Of a DNA stretch of 16,163 bases, positions 1 through 5,986 are shown piece after piece. The notes under the pieces were generated by a model that did not search any database, had not been told where the DNA came from, and saw only the letters and a list, made by a program, of their open reading frames with translations. The DNA lies in assembly GCA_046262015.1 (NCBI GenBank), contig JBHENN010000133.1, positions 1-16,163 on the forward strand, written 5' to 3'. The first letter of the stretch is position 1. Every line of letters begins with the position of its first letter. A program made the position numbers and the translations under genes. This DNA comes from JBHENN01 sp046262015 (GTDB taxonomy: Bacteria; Actinomycetota; CADDZG01; WHSQ01).

Positions 1-1
1 G

Positions 2-139
2 TGCTCGAGCTGTCCCGTGCGGAGCGAGTGCCTCGAGCAAGCCCTGGTCGGGAACGAGCCGTACGGGATCTGGGGCGGGACGTCGGCGCGGGAGCGTCGC
101 AGTCTCCGGAGACAACGCAAGCGGAGCGCGGCCGCGTAG
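2..139 (+). CDS. WhiB-family transcriptional regulator, C-terminal part (5' end outside window)
   Basis: Reading frame 2 is open from the window edge to TAG at 137-139 and gives 45 residues. It begins with C-S-S-C, then five residues and another Cys (PVRSEC), which matches the last three Cys of the WhiB iron-sulfur cluster motif (CxxC-x5-C). It continues through a GIWGG turn and ends in an Arg-rich helix (RERRSLRRQRKR), the usual DNA-contacting tail. WhiB proteins are actinobacterial Fe-S regulators that bind DNA or a sigma factor. The first cluster Cys and the N-terminus lie outside the window. Its position just inside a probable attachment site suggests that it belongs to an integrated element, but this is inference. 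Family assignment is firm; function is unknown. Confidence 0.85.
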   Translation, partial: CSSCPVRSECLEQALVGNEPYGIWGGTSARERRSLRRQRKRSAAA

Positions 140-145
140 CGATTT

Positions 146-166
146 CGTGCAGCAAACGTGCAGCAA
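146..166 (+). repeat. Tandem 10-bp direct repeat, possible integrase arm site
   Basis: CGTGCAGCAA occurs at 146-155 and again at 157-166, an 11-bp period. It lies in a stretch (140-280) clearly richer in A+T than its surroundings, between the whiB-like gene and the tRNA 3' half. Paired short direct repeats beside a tRNA-derived core are typical of tyrosine-recombinase arm sites; that role is inferred. A 6-bp inverted repeat, CCTGCG (225-230) with CGCAGG (245-250), lies between it and the tRNA fragment. Confidence 0.5.
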
Positions 167-280
167 GAATCCGGAAATGGCGTCCTTTTCCGTCCATCGC
201 CGTCTACCCGAAAAGGGCTATCTACCTGCGAAAACACAAGAAACCGCAGGTCGTGAAATATGGCCGTTTATGCTCGACAA

Positions 281-315
281 GCAAGGGGTCACTGGTTCAA
301 TCCCAGTACGCCCCA
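281..315 (+). other. Orphan tRNA 3' half, probable att site of an integrated element
   Basis: A perfect T-arm is present: stem ACTGG (291-295), loop TTCAATC (296-302), stem CCAGT (303-307). It is followed by a 7-nt acceptor strand ACGCCCC (308-314) and a discriminator A at 315. The matching 5' strand GGGGCGT, a D-arm and an anticodon arm are missing in the preceding 100 bases, so this is only the 3' half of a tRNA. Integrases commonly use tRNA 3' ends, and one junction then carries exactly such a half. The identity of the tRNA cannot be read, because the anticodon region is not preserved. Confidence 0.7.
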
Positions 316-375
316 CCCAGTGCCGGCAGCAGGCGCGCAGGAGGACCTGATGGGGAACCGACCGGGAGGGACTTG

Positions 376-750
376 GTGACCAGGGCATCGGCGGCTGCGC
401 TGGCGGCGCTCGCGCTGCTGGCCGCGTCGCCCGCGACCGCGGGCCACCGCCCCAACGCGTACTGCAGTCCCTCCGGGGACGTGTGCCAGAGCACCGCCAA
501 GGTCGACGGGGTGCGCAAGCTCAGGATCACGCTGGCGGCCGAGTACTTCACGCGCTATCGGTTGTGCGTCACCGGACCTAACGACGCACGGACGTGCAAG
601 ACCTTCCGCATCGAGCAACGGGGCCCGGTGTTCGGCGACAGCGTGCGGTGGAGCACGAACTTCCCGAACGAGGGACGCGGCGCGTACGACGTCGTATGGA
701 AGATGCTGTCCGGCGAGCGCATCGGACGGAGGCTCGGCTTCCACCGCTGA
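376..750 (+). CDS. Small secreted hypothetical protein
   Basis: I chose GTG 376 because it follows the purine-rich GGGAGGGA (364-371) at normal ribosome-binding spacing and opens a clean signal peptide. The frame extends open to base 1, but the upstream part crosses the tRNA fragment and resembles no protein. The product is 124 residues. An Ala/Leu-rich signal peptide ends near ATAG, followed by a mature domain of about 100 residues with four Cys (YCSPSGDVC, YRLCVTG, ARTCKTF) that could form two disulfides. The arrangement suggests a small beta-rich exported protein. I do not recognise a named family. It is the first gene outside the probable attachment site and converges with the cupredoxin gene. 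Confidence 0.7.
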   Translation: MTRASAAALAALALLAASPATAGHRPNAYCSPSGDVCQSTAKVDGVRKLRITLAAEYFTRYRLCVTGPNDARTCKTFRIEQRGPVFGDSVRWSTNFPNEGRGAYDVVWKMLSGERIGRRLGFHR

Positions 751-810
751 CTCCGCGCCCCGAGGGTCGGTGCCCGCATCAACTCAAGCGTGACCCCACG
801 CGCCGAGGAG

Positions 811-1407
811 TCAGTCGATCGTGAACTCTCCGGCCATACCCAGCTCCGCGTGGGACTTGCCCTTCTTCGCCTGGAGGAAGCACACGTACGCATAGCGACC
901 TGGAGTCAACTCCGCTTCGAACCTCCGCTCGCTTCCGGAGTCGATCTCGTCAGTGCCGCCCACGCGGCGAACGATGAACTTACGGGGCTGCTTTGACTCG
1001 AGCAGTTTCGTGAGCGAGGGCGCGTCGTCTTTGAGCTCGAGTATCTGGATGTGGTGCTTCTCCTGCCCGGCATTCGCAAGCGTGAAAACCGTGACCCCCG
1101 CTTCGACGGTGCCCGGAAAGTCGAAGCTGTACTCGTCTGCGGTGACGTTGATCTGGGCGGTTCCGGGATCGATCTCCCGCGGCTCGCCCTTACCCCGAGG
1201 CGATCCTTTCCGGCCCTTGCCGTCCTTGCCCTTGCCGTCCTTGCCCTCGCGAGGAGAGGCCTTGTCGGGGGATGGGGAGAGCGATGCGTTCCTGTCGGCC
1301 GGACGGCGGCGAGCCGGTTGCTCGTCAGCGCAAGCCGTACCGAGCGCTAGCGAAACCAGGACGCCGAGGCTGAGCATCCGCGAGGATCCGGAGGTCTTGC
1401 CGAACAT
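811..1407 (-). CDS. Cupredoxin-like copper lipoprotein
   Basis: The protein has 198 residues. An N-terminal hydrophobic segment ends in LALGTAC, so Cys26 is a plausible lipid-attachment site, although the lipobox is imperfect. A Gly/Lys/Arg-rich linker (about 55-78) joins this to a cupredoxin domain (about 84-198). Possible type 1 copper ligands are in canonical order: His118/119 (EKHHIQ), Cys176 (YVCF), His186 (KSHAE) and Met191. Such domains carry electrons or bind copper at the outer membrane surface. The ATG start follows a good ribosome site (GGAAGGGAG on this strand). The gene is divergent from the membrane protein at 1621 and shares a symmetric promoter-like element with it. The redox partner is unknown. 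Confidence 0.82.
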   Translation of the reverse strand: MFGKTSGSSRMLSLGVLVSLALGTACADEQPARRRPADRNASLSPSPDKASPREGKDGKGKDGKGRKGSPRGKGEPREIDPGTAQINVTADEYSFDFPGTVEAGVTVFTLANAGQEKHHIQILELKDDAPSLTKLLESKQPRKFIVRRVGGTDEIDSGSERRFEAELTPGRYAYVCFLQAKKGKSHAELGMAGEFTID

Positions 1408-1512
1408 AGGACTCCCTTCCGTAGCGGTGCACCCGCATGCGACGGCCCAGGGGGCCGGCCGGGCGACTTCTTCTGATCTGTTCTACGTTGCGTCGACGAT
1501 GGACGATCCCTT

Positions 1513-1547
1513 CCCAGGAACGTTACTAGGGTCGGTACGTTCCTGGG
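1513..1547. promoter_or_regulatory. Symmetric, bidirectional ECF-sigma-like promoter or operator
   Basis: A perfect 11-bp inverted repeat, CCCAGGAACGT (1513-1523) and ACGTTCCTGGG (1537-1547), flanks 13 bp. On the plus strand it contains GGAAC (1517-1521), 16 bp, then CGTT (1538-1541). Read on the minus strand it is again GGAAC-N16-CGTT. GGAAC with a CGT-type -10 about 16 bp away is the classic ECF sigma promoter layout. The element lies between two divergent genes. A plain repressor operator or a hairpin is an alternative reading. Confidence 0.55.
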
Positions 1548-1620
1548 GACGTGGGGGCTGTTCAGGCGGCACGCCGTCGGTGATCCCGGGCGTGGAGAGG
1601 GCGCCAGGTGAGCTACCGCC

Positions 1621-2874
1621 GTGATGGAGCCTCGCTCGTATCGACGTATCACGGCCGTTGTCCTCGCGGCGGGGCTCGGGGCCATAGGCGCGGCCATCGC
1701 CGTCCAGCTGATACTGATCCCTCCTGAGGCGCGCCAGGGTGCCGGGAACTGGAAGAGCTTCGAAGAGTCACTGACGTGGGCTCTGACGATGCTCACCGCG
1801 CTCGTCATCGGCGCAATCGTCGGAGCCAAGCAGCCGTGGAACCGGATCGGGTGGGTCCTCTCGGGCGGCGGCGTCGCGGGCTCGATCGCGTTGCTGGGCG
1901 ACCAGTGGGGCCGCTACGCGCTCCGGGTAGAGGAGGCGACCATCCCGGGAGGCCGGTTGGGGATGTTCCTGTCCTTCCCGGGTCTCTATCTCTGCTGGGC
2001 GCTACTCGGGGTGCTCGTCCCTCTGCTCTTCCCGGACGGCCGGTTCCGTTCGCGGTCGTGGAAGGTCATCGGCTGGGCGGGTCCTGCTTTCGCACTGATG
2101 TGGACGACCGAGATCTTCCGCCCGGACCTGTTCGAGGAGGGCTACGCGACGGTGCCCGGCCTGTCGAATCCCGTGGGCCTGCCCGCGGCCGAGCCGCTGG
2201 TCGAGGTCGTCTCCGCCGTCGGCCTGTTCGGCCTCTTCGGCACCATGTTCCTGGGGATCGGCTCACTCCTGCCGCGCGTATTCACCGCCAGCGGGAGGGA
2301 ACGTCAGCAGATCAAGGTCGTGGCTTATACGGCCGTCACCGTCACCGTGGTGAGTCTGGTCGGAGCCAACCTCCACGGGCCGCTGCGCGGTACGCCCCTG
2401 GCCCCCCTGCTGGACGCCTTGCTCATGGCGGCCTCCCTCGCGATACCCATCTCGTTCGGCCTCGCGATCCTTCGCTACCGCCTCTACGACATCGACATCA
2501 TCGTCAACCGAACGCTGGTGTACGGCCTGTTGACGGCGGCGCTCGCGCTTTCTTACGTCGGCGCCGTGTTCTCGGTCCAGGCGGTGCTCCCTGCGGCGCG
2601 CGGCTCGAACCTGGCGATCGCGGTTTCGACCCTCGGCGTCGCCGCGTTGTTCCGGCCTCTGCGCGACGGGATCCAGCGGTTCATCGACCGCCGGTTCTAT
2701 CGCACCCGGTACGACGCACGCCGCACCGTTGAAGCGTTCGCGGCGGATCTCCGCGATGAGGTCGATCTCGACACCCTCGCGGAGCGTCTCCTTCAGGTGG
2801 TCGACCAGACGATGCGTCCTGCGCAGCTATCACTCTGGCTACGACCGGATCCCCCTCCTCCCAGGCTGGGGTGA
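1621..2874 (+). CDS. Multi-pass membrane protein with sensor-kinase-like N-terminal region and no kinase domain
   Basis: The protein has 417 residues. Repeated hydrophobic segments make up most of the first 340 residues, probably eight to ten membrane spans. The segment YRLYDIDIIVNRTLVYG (about 286-302), then FRPLRDGIQRFIDRRFYRTRYDA and a C-terminal helical part ending in AQLSLWLRP, match the membrane and linker region that precedes GAF or histidine-kinase domains in many actinobacterial sensors. Here the protein stops after the linker, with no H-box or ATPase domain. GTG 1621 and ATG 1624 are adjacent; AGGTGA at 1606-1611 favours GTG. The sigma gene begins 103 bp downstream, so a role in its signalling is possible but unproven. 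Confidence 0.72.
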   Translation: MMEPRSYRRITAVVLAAGLGAIGAAIAVQLILIPPEARQGAGNWKSFEESLTWALTMLTALVIGAIVGAKQPWNRIGWVLSGGGVAGSIALLGDQWGRYALRVEEATIPGGRLGMFLSFPGLYLCWALLGVLVPLLFPDGRFRSRSWKVIGWAGPAFALMWTTEIFRPDLFEEGYATVPGLSNPVGLPAAEPLVEVVSAVGLFGLFGTMFLGIGSLLPRVFTASGRERQQIKVVAYTAVTVTVVSLVGANLHGPLRGTPLAPLLDALLMAASLAIPISFGLAILRYRLYDIDIIVNRTLVYGLLTAALALSYVGAVFSVQAVLPAARGSNLAIAVSTLGVAALFRPLRDGIQRFIDRRFYRTRYDARRTVEAFAADLRDEVDLDTLAERLLQVVDQTMRPAQLSLWLRPDPPPPRLG

Positions 2875-2977
2875 GCCAGCGGTACGCGGGACAGGACCTC
2901 ACGTTCCGGCGCGCCCGGACGTTCCTATCGCTGACGCGTCGTGGGACAACGCGGGAAGGGACGGTGCACGCACACTG

Positions 2978-3451
2978 ATGACGACGATGATCCCGCGCTT
3001 CGAGACGTTCTTCGAGAGCCACCGGGCCCTCGTCTATCGCTACCTGCTGGCTCGGGTGGGCCGGAACGAGGCGGACGACTGCTTCCAGGAGACGTTCATC
3101 TCGGCGCTCCGCGCGTACCCGCGTCTGACGCCGGAGAGCCGTCTCAAGCCCTGGGTGCTGAAGATCGCGGAGCGTAAGGCGATCGATGCCGGCCGCCGAG
3201 CGGCGCGCCGCGCGTCCCCGAGCGGAGATCTCCCCGACATCGCCGCAGCCGAGGGGCCGCCGGTGGAAGGGTTCGAGCTATGGGGAGCGGTCCGCGGATT
3301 GCCGCACAAGCAAGCGAGGGCGATCGCCTTGAGGTTCGCAGGCGACCTCGCCTACGCGGAGCTCGCCGCGGCCATGGGCATCTCGGAGGAGGCCGCACGC
3401 CAGAACGTGCGTCAAGGGTTGAAGAAGCTGAGAGAGGTGGTGCCCCGGTGA
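2978..3451 (+). CDS. ECF-like RNA polymerase sigma factor
   Basis: The protein has 157 residues. Region 2 (about 8-75) includes DCFQETFISALRAYPRL, the core-binding and -10 recognition helix, followed by KPWVLKIAERKAID. Region 4 (about 100-155) has the helix-turn-helix YAELAAAMGISEEAARQNVRQ. There is no sigma region 1.1 or 3, as in ECF/sigma-70-like group 4 proteins. ATG 2978 starts directly before the conserved FETFFESHRALVYRYL segment; the open frame extends to 2729, but that part overlaps the previous gene and looks non-coding. The only purine-rich tract (2953-2961) is somewhat far upstream. The stop overlaps the methyltransferase start by 4 bp, indicating translational coupling. No classical zinc-finger anti-sigma gene is next to it. 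Confidence 0.85.
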   Translation: MTTMIPRFETFFESHRALVYRYLLARVGRNEADDCFQETFISALRAYPRLTPESRLKPWVLKIAERKAIDAGRRAARRASPSGDLPDIAAAEGPPVEGFELWGAVRGLPHKQARAIALRFAGDLAYAELAAAMGISEEAARQNVRQGLKKLREVVPR

Positions 3452-4056
3452 GGGACCTAGGAGCCGAGTTGGGTCGCGCGGTCGCAGACGGAAACCAGAT
3501 GTCGCGGGCAGCAACGGGCTCGTTCGTGGCACGGGCCGACGCGTCGGGTCTGGTCGACGTCGCTTACTCCACGCACGAGTCGCCGTTCGGCCCGCTACTT
3601 CTGGCGGCGTCTCGGCACGGCCTCGTCCGGCTGGCGTATCCCGATGAGCGCGTCGGGGTGGTCCTGGATGCTCTCGCGGAGAGGGTCTCGCCCCGGCTCC
3701 TTCACGTACCGGGGCGGCTGGACGAAGCACGTAGGCAGCTGGACGATTATTTCGAGGGGAGACGAACCGACTTCTCACTGGCGGTCGACCTCCGGCTCGT
3801 GTCACCGTTCGGCCGCCGGGTGCTCACCCGGACGCGTGCCATCGCCTACGGCGCGACCGCCTCCTATCGCGAGGTGGCGGCGGGGAGCGGGAATCCGCGC
3901 GCGGTGCGCGCGACGGGCACCGCTCTGGGGCGGAACCCCGTTCCGATCGTCGTGCCGTGCCACCGCGTCGTGCGCAGCAGCGGGGACCTCGGTGGCTACA
4001 CGGGTGGCCTCGAGCGCAAGCGCAAGCTGCTGGAGCTCGAGGGCGTGCTGGGGTGA
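3448..4056 (+). CDS. ogt: Methylated-DNA--protein-cysteine methyltransferase with N-terminal extension
   Basis: This is a suicide repair enzyme that transfers alkyl groups from O6-alkylguanine to its own Cys. The protein has 202 residues. The active-site PCHRV motif is at 170-174 with nucleophile Cys171, Tyr140 and the probable arginine finger Arg154 (RAVRATG) lie in the DNA-binding domain, and GGYTGG follows at 182-187. The N-terminal fold (about 35-115) is typical of Ogt. I chose GTG 3448: its GTGA overlaps the sigma factor stop, and a purine tract (GAGAGAGG) lies upstream. The first 30 residues are an extension not needed for catalysis. Coupling to a sigma factor suggests that the protein may report DNA alkylation to it, which is inference. 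Confidence 0.9.
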   Translation: MRDLGAELGRAVADGNQMSRAATGSFVARADASGLVDVAYSTHESPFGPLLLAASRHGLVRLAYPDERVGVVLDALAERVSPRLLHVPGRLDEARRQLDDYFEGRRTDFSLAVDLRLVSPFGRRVLTRTRAIAYGATASYREVAAGSGNPRAVRATGTALGRNPVPIVVPCHRVVRSSGDLGGYTGGLERKRKLLELEGVLG

Positions 4057-4072
4057 CCCGGGGACGGATCGG

Positions 4073-4468
4073 CTACCGGCGGGCGTCGGTCATGTTGACG
4101 CCGACGCGGGGCGCGTGCATGTCCTCGGTTCCGATCACGAGGCGGTCGCGCGACGCGAAGTAGATCAGGTCGATGTTGGCCCCCGTGGCGGCGACCTCGG
4201 CCAGGGCGTCATAGAGGGCTCCGGGGCCGTCGGGGATGTCGACCAGCTTGACCTCCCGGTGCTCGTCCACCTCGACCCCGGCCGCGGCGAGGACCTCGAT
4301 CGCCTGCGAACCGTCGCTGACGAGCAGGTGGAACACGCCCCAGGTCTGCCCGCGCGACGGGAACCCGCATGCCCCCTCGATGTTGATCCCCGCATCACCA
4401 AGCGCTTTGCACACCTGGGCGCCCACACCGGGTCGATCGGGCAGCACGATCGTGATGTCGCTGGCCAC
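4073..4468 (-). CDS. Tandem ACT-domain protein, putative amino-acid sensor
   Basis: The protein has 131 residues and consists of two ACT domains: residues 1-66 (ITIVLPDRPGVGAQVCKAL, with AGINIEGACGF) and about 72-119 (VKLVDIPDGPGALYDALAEV, with GANIDLIYF). ACT domains bind small ligands, mostly amino acids, at interfaces between domains. No catalytic or DNA-binding domain is attached, so it is probably a stand-alone sensor or allosteric partner. The GTG start has a strong AGGAGGAG ribosome site on this strand. It is convergent with the methyltransferase (16 bp between stops) and divergent from the HGKA-repeat gene. The ligand cannot be told. Confidence 0.82.
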   Translation of the reverse strand: MASDITIVLPDRPGVGAQVCKALGDAGINIEGACGFPSRGQTWGVFHLLVSDGSQAIEVLAAAGVEVDEHREVKLVDIPDGPGALYDALAEVAATGANIDLIYFASRDRLVIGTEDMHAPRVGVNMTDARR

Positions 4469-4520
4469 ACCGTCTCCTCCTGTTGCGCCTATCCGATCGC
4501 ATCATGGCCGGTGGCGAGCT

Positions 4521-4566
4521 GTCCTTCAAGTCCTTCTCGGGTGTCGGAAGAATCTGCCTGAAGGAC
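4521..4566. promoter_or_regulatory. Inverted repeat in divergent promoter region
   Basis: GTCCTTCA (4521-4528) and TGAAGGAC (4559-4566) form a perfect 8-bp inverted repeat with 30 bp between the arms. It sits between the divergent ACT-domain and HGKA-repeat genes, so it could be an operator pair or the base of a long hairpin. No clear -35/-10 pair is visible; TATAGG at 4593-4598 is a weak candidate -10 for the plus-strand gene. Confidence 0.35.
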
Positions 4567-4630
4567 TAAATCGAGGGCCGAAGCCGCCGATGTATAGGGG
4601 ACACAACGGGCACGAGCTGGGGAGGCACGG

Positions 4631-4948
4631 ATGACCACTCATGGCAAGAAGGCGCTCGCCCTGCTGATGACGGCGGGTCTGATCAACTTCGGCGGAGCCG
4701 CATTCGCGGGAGGCAAGGCCGGCCAGGACCACGGCAAGGCCTGCGAGGCGCACGGCAAGGCCGGTCAGGACCACGGCAAGGCCGGACAGAAGGGCAAGGG
4801 CGCCGAGAAGGGCAAGGCCGGCCAGGATCACGGCAAGGCGGGCGAGGCTCACGGCAAGGCGTGCGAGGACCACGGCAAGGCCGGGCAGAAGGGCAAGGGC
4901 GCCGAGAAGGGCAAGGCCGGCCAGGATCACGGCAAGGCCGGAGAGTAG
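4631..4948 (+). CDS. Secreted HGKA heptad-repeat protein of extreme low complexity
   Basis: The protein has 105 residues. A signal peptide (1-26, ending GGAAFA) is followed by about 79 residues built only from short repeats. The unit is GKA-(G/C)-(Q/E)-(D/A)-H, seven residues, interrupted twice by GKAGQKGKGAEK. A larger block containing GKACE(A/D)H and GKAGQKGKGAEK is present twice at both protein and DNA level, so the gene grew by tandem duplication. The mature part has no aromatic or large aliphatic residues, many Lys and His, and two Cys in equivalent positions. It is probably disordered. His and Cys spacing suggests metal or polyanion binding, but this is a guess. GGGGAGG at 4619-4625 is a good ribosome site. 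I know no named family. Confidence 0.78.
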   Translation: MTTHGKKALALLMTAGLINFGGAAFAGGKAGQDHGKACEAHGKAGQDHGKAGQKGKGAEKGKAGQDHGKAGEAHGKACEDHGKAGQKGKGAEKGKAGQDHGKAGE

Positions 4949-4982
4949 CCACCACCTAGGGCGGCAACCAGAGATCCATCCG

Positions 4983-5004
4983 ACGGCGGGCGCGAGCCCG
5001 CCGT
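4983..5004 (+). terminator. Hairpin after HGKA-repeat gene
   Basis: ACGGCGGGC (4983-4991) pairs perfectly with GCCCGCCGT (4996-5004) around a GCGA tetraloop, 35 bp after the HGKA-repeat stop. There is no U-tract, so it is a terminator-like or RNA-stabilising hairpin rather than a textbook intrinsic terminator. Confidence 0.55.
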
Positions 5005-5049
5005 TGCCGCGTCCGGACCGCGTCTCTTTGTGCGCGGCTGGGCTCGTTT

Positions 5050-5133
5050 GTCGTCGCGACGACCCACCGGTGCGGGAGGACTTCCCCTCGGCCGACTAGA
5101 CGCGCAGGCGTCTGCGGGACCCTCTCGGGGTCC
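5050..5133. promoter_or_regulatory. Palindrome and hairpins upstream of the osmoprotectant operon
   Basis: This intergenic stretch holds a perfect 14-bp palindrome, GTCGTCGCGACGAC (5050-5063), the size of a dimeric repressor operator. It also holds two consecutive hairpins: GACGC-GCAG-GCGTC (5099-5112) and GGACCC-TCTCG-GGGTCC (5117-5133). They precede the ATPase start at 5180 by about 50 bp. They may control the operon through a repressor or by leader RNA structure; the sequence alone does not decide. Confidence 0.4.
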
Positions 5134-5179
5134 GTGCCCTCCGTAGGATGGTGCGACTCATGCGCATGCAGGGGACCGG

Positions 5180-5986
5180 ATGATGATCGCGGGCGACGTC
5201 ATGATCTCCCTGCGCGGCCTATCGAAGCGCTTCGCCGGCGCCGCGGCGCCGGCGGTGCGCGACCTGTCGCTCGAGGTAGCCGAAGGCGAGACGGTTGTCC
5301 TCGTGGGGCCGTCCGGGTGCGGCAAGACCACCACGATGAAGATGATCAACCGCCTGGTGGAGCCGACGGAGGGGTCGGTGCACGTCGACGGCCATGACGT
5401 GCGGGGCCGCGACCCCGTCGAGCTGAGGCGCGGGATCGGCTACGTGATCCAGAGCGTGGGTCTCTTGCCCCACCGAACGGTCGCCGAGAACATCGCGACC
5501 GTTCCCCTCCTCGGCGGGTGGGACCGTTCACGCGTCCACGAGCGGACCATCGAGCTCGCCGCGATGTTCGAGCTGGACCCCGACCTGCTCGGCCGCTACC
5601 CCGCGGAGCTCTCCGGCGGGCAGCGCCAGCGCGTGGGCGTGGCGAGAGCGCTCGCTGCGGACCCACCGGTGATGCTGATGGACGAGCCGTTCGGTGCCGT
5701 GGACCCCGTGGTCCGAGAGCGTCTCCAGGACCAGTTCCTGGGGATCCAACGCACGCTGCGCAAGACGATCGTGTTCGTCACGCACGACATCGATGAGGCC
5801 CTGAAGATGGCGGACCGTATCGCGATCCTCAACGTGGGCGGGGTCCTGGAACAGCACGCGACCCCCGAGGAGATCGTGGGCCGGCCGGCCAACGATTTCG
5901 TCGAGAGCTTCGTCGGAGCCGCGAAGAAGATAGAGCGGCTCGAGTGGTTGCGCAGGCTCGTCACGGCGGTCGATCGTGGAGGGTGA
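5180..5986 (+). CDS. opuCA: Osmoprotectant ABC transporter ATPase (OpuCA/ProV type)
   Basis: This cytoplasmic ATPase would power glycine betaine/choline/carnitine-type uptake. It has 268 residues. Walker A GPSGCGKT is at 43-50, the Q-loop at Gln91 (YVIQSVGLLPHRTV), signature LSGGQ at 144-148, Walker B VMLMDEP at 164-170 with catalytic Glu169, and the switch His202 (THDIDEALKMADRI). The YVIQ-GLLPH segment is typical of the quaternary-amine class. Proteins of this class often carry two C-terminal CBS domains that sense ionic strength; this one ends soon after the ATPase domain and has none. Starts at 5180, 5183 or 5201 are possible; the family match begins at MISLRGLSKRF (5201). It overlaps the first permease by 11 bp. 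Confidence 0.92.
   Translation: MMIAGDVMISLRGLSKRFAGAAAPAVRDLSLEVAEGETVVLVGPSGCGKTTTMKMINRLVEPTEGSVHVDGHDVRGRDPVELRRGIGYVIQSVGLLPHRTVAENIATVPLLGGWDRSRVHERTIELAAMFELDPDLLGRYPAELSGGQRQRVGVARALAADPPVMLMDEPFGAVDPVVRERLQDQFLGIQRTLRKTIVFVTHDIDEALKMADRIAILNVGGVLEQHATPEEIVGRPANDFVESFVGAAKKIERLEWLRRLVTAVDRGG

Noticed and set aside
243..315. A complete tRNA gene
   Set aside because: Only the T-arm and 3' acceptor strand are present. There is no 5' strand complementary to ACGCCCC, and no D-arm or anticodon arm with correct spacing.
1..375. One long open frame from base 1 to 750 as a single gene
   Set aside because: Its first half crosses the whiB 3' end (in another frame), the AT-rich stretch and the tRNA fragment, and has no protein-like pattern. 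A ribosome site and signal peptide put the true start at 376.
4057..4072. Terminator between the convergent methyltransferase and ACT genes
   Set aside because: Only 16 bp separate the stops, and no stem of useful length can be formed.
4683..4955. Minus-strand 90-residue frame rich in RPCPS repeats
   Set aside because: It is the mirror of the HGKA-repeat gene; repetitive GC-rich code leaves other frames open. It has no ribosome site and no conserved domain.
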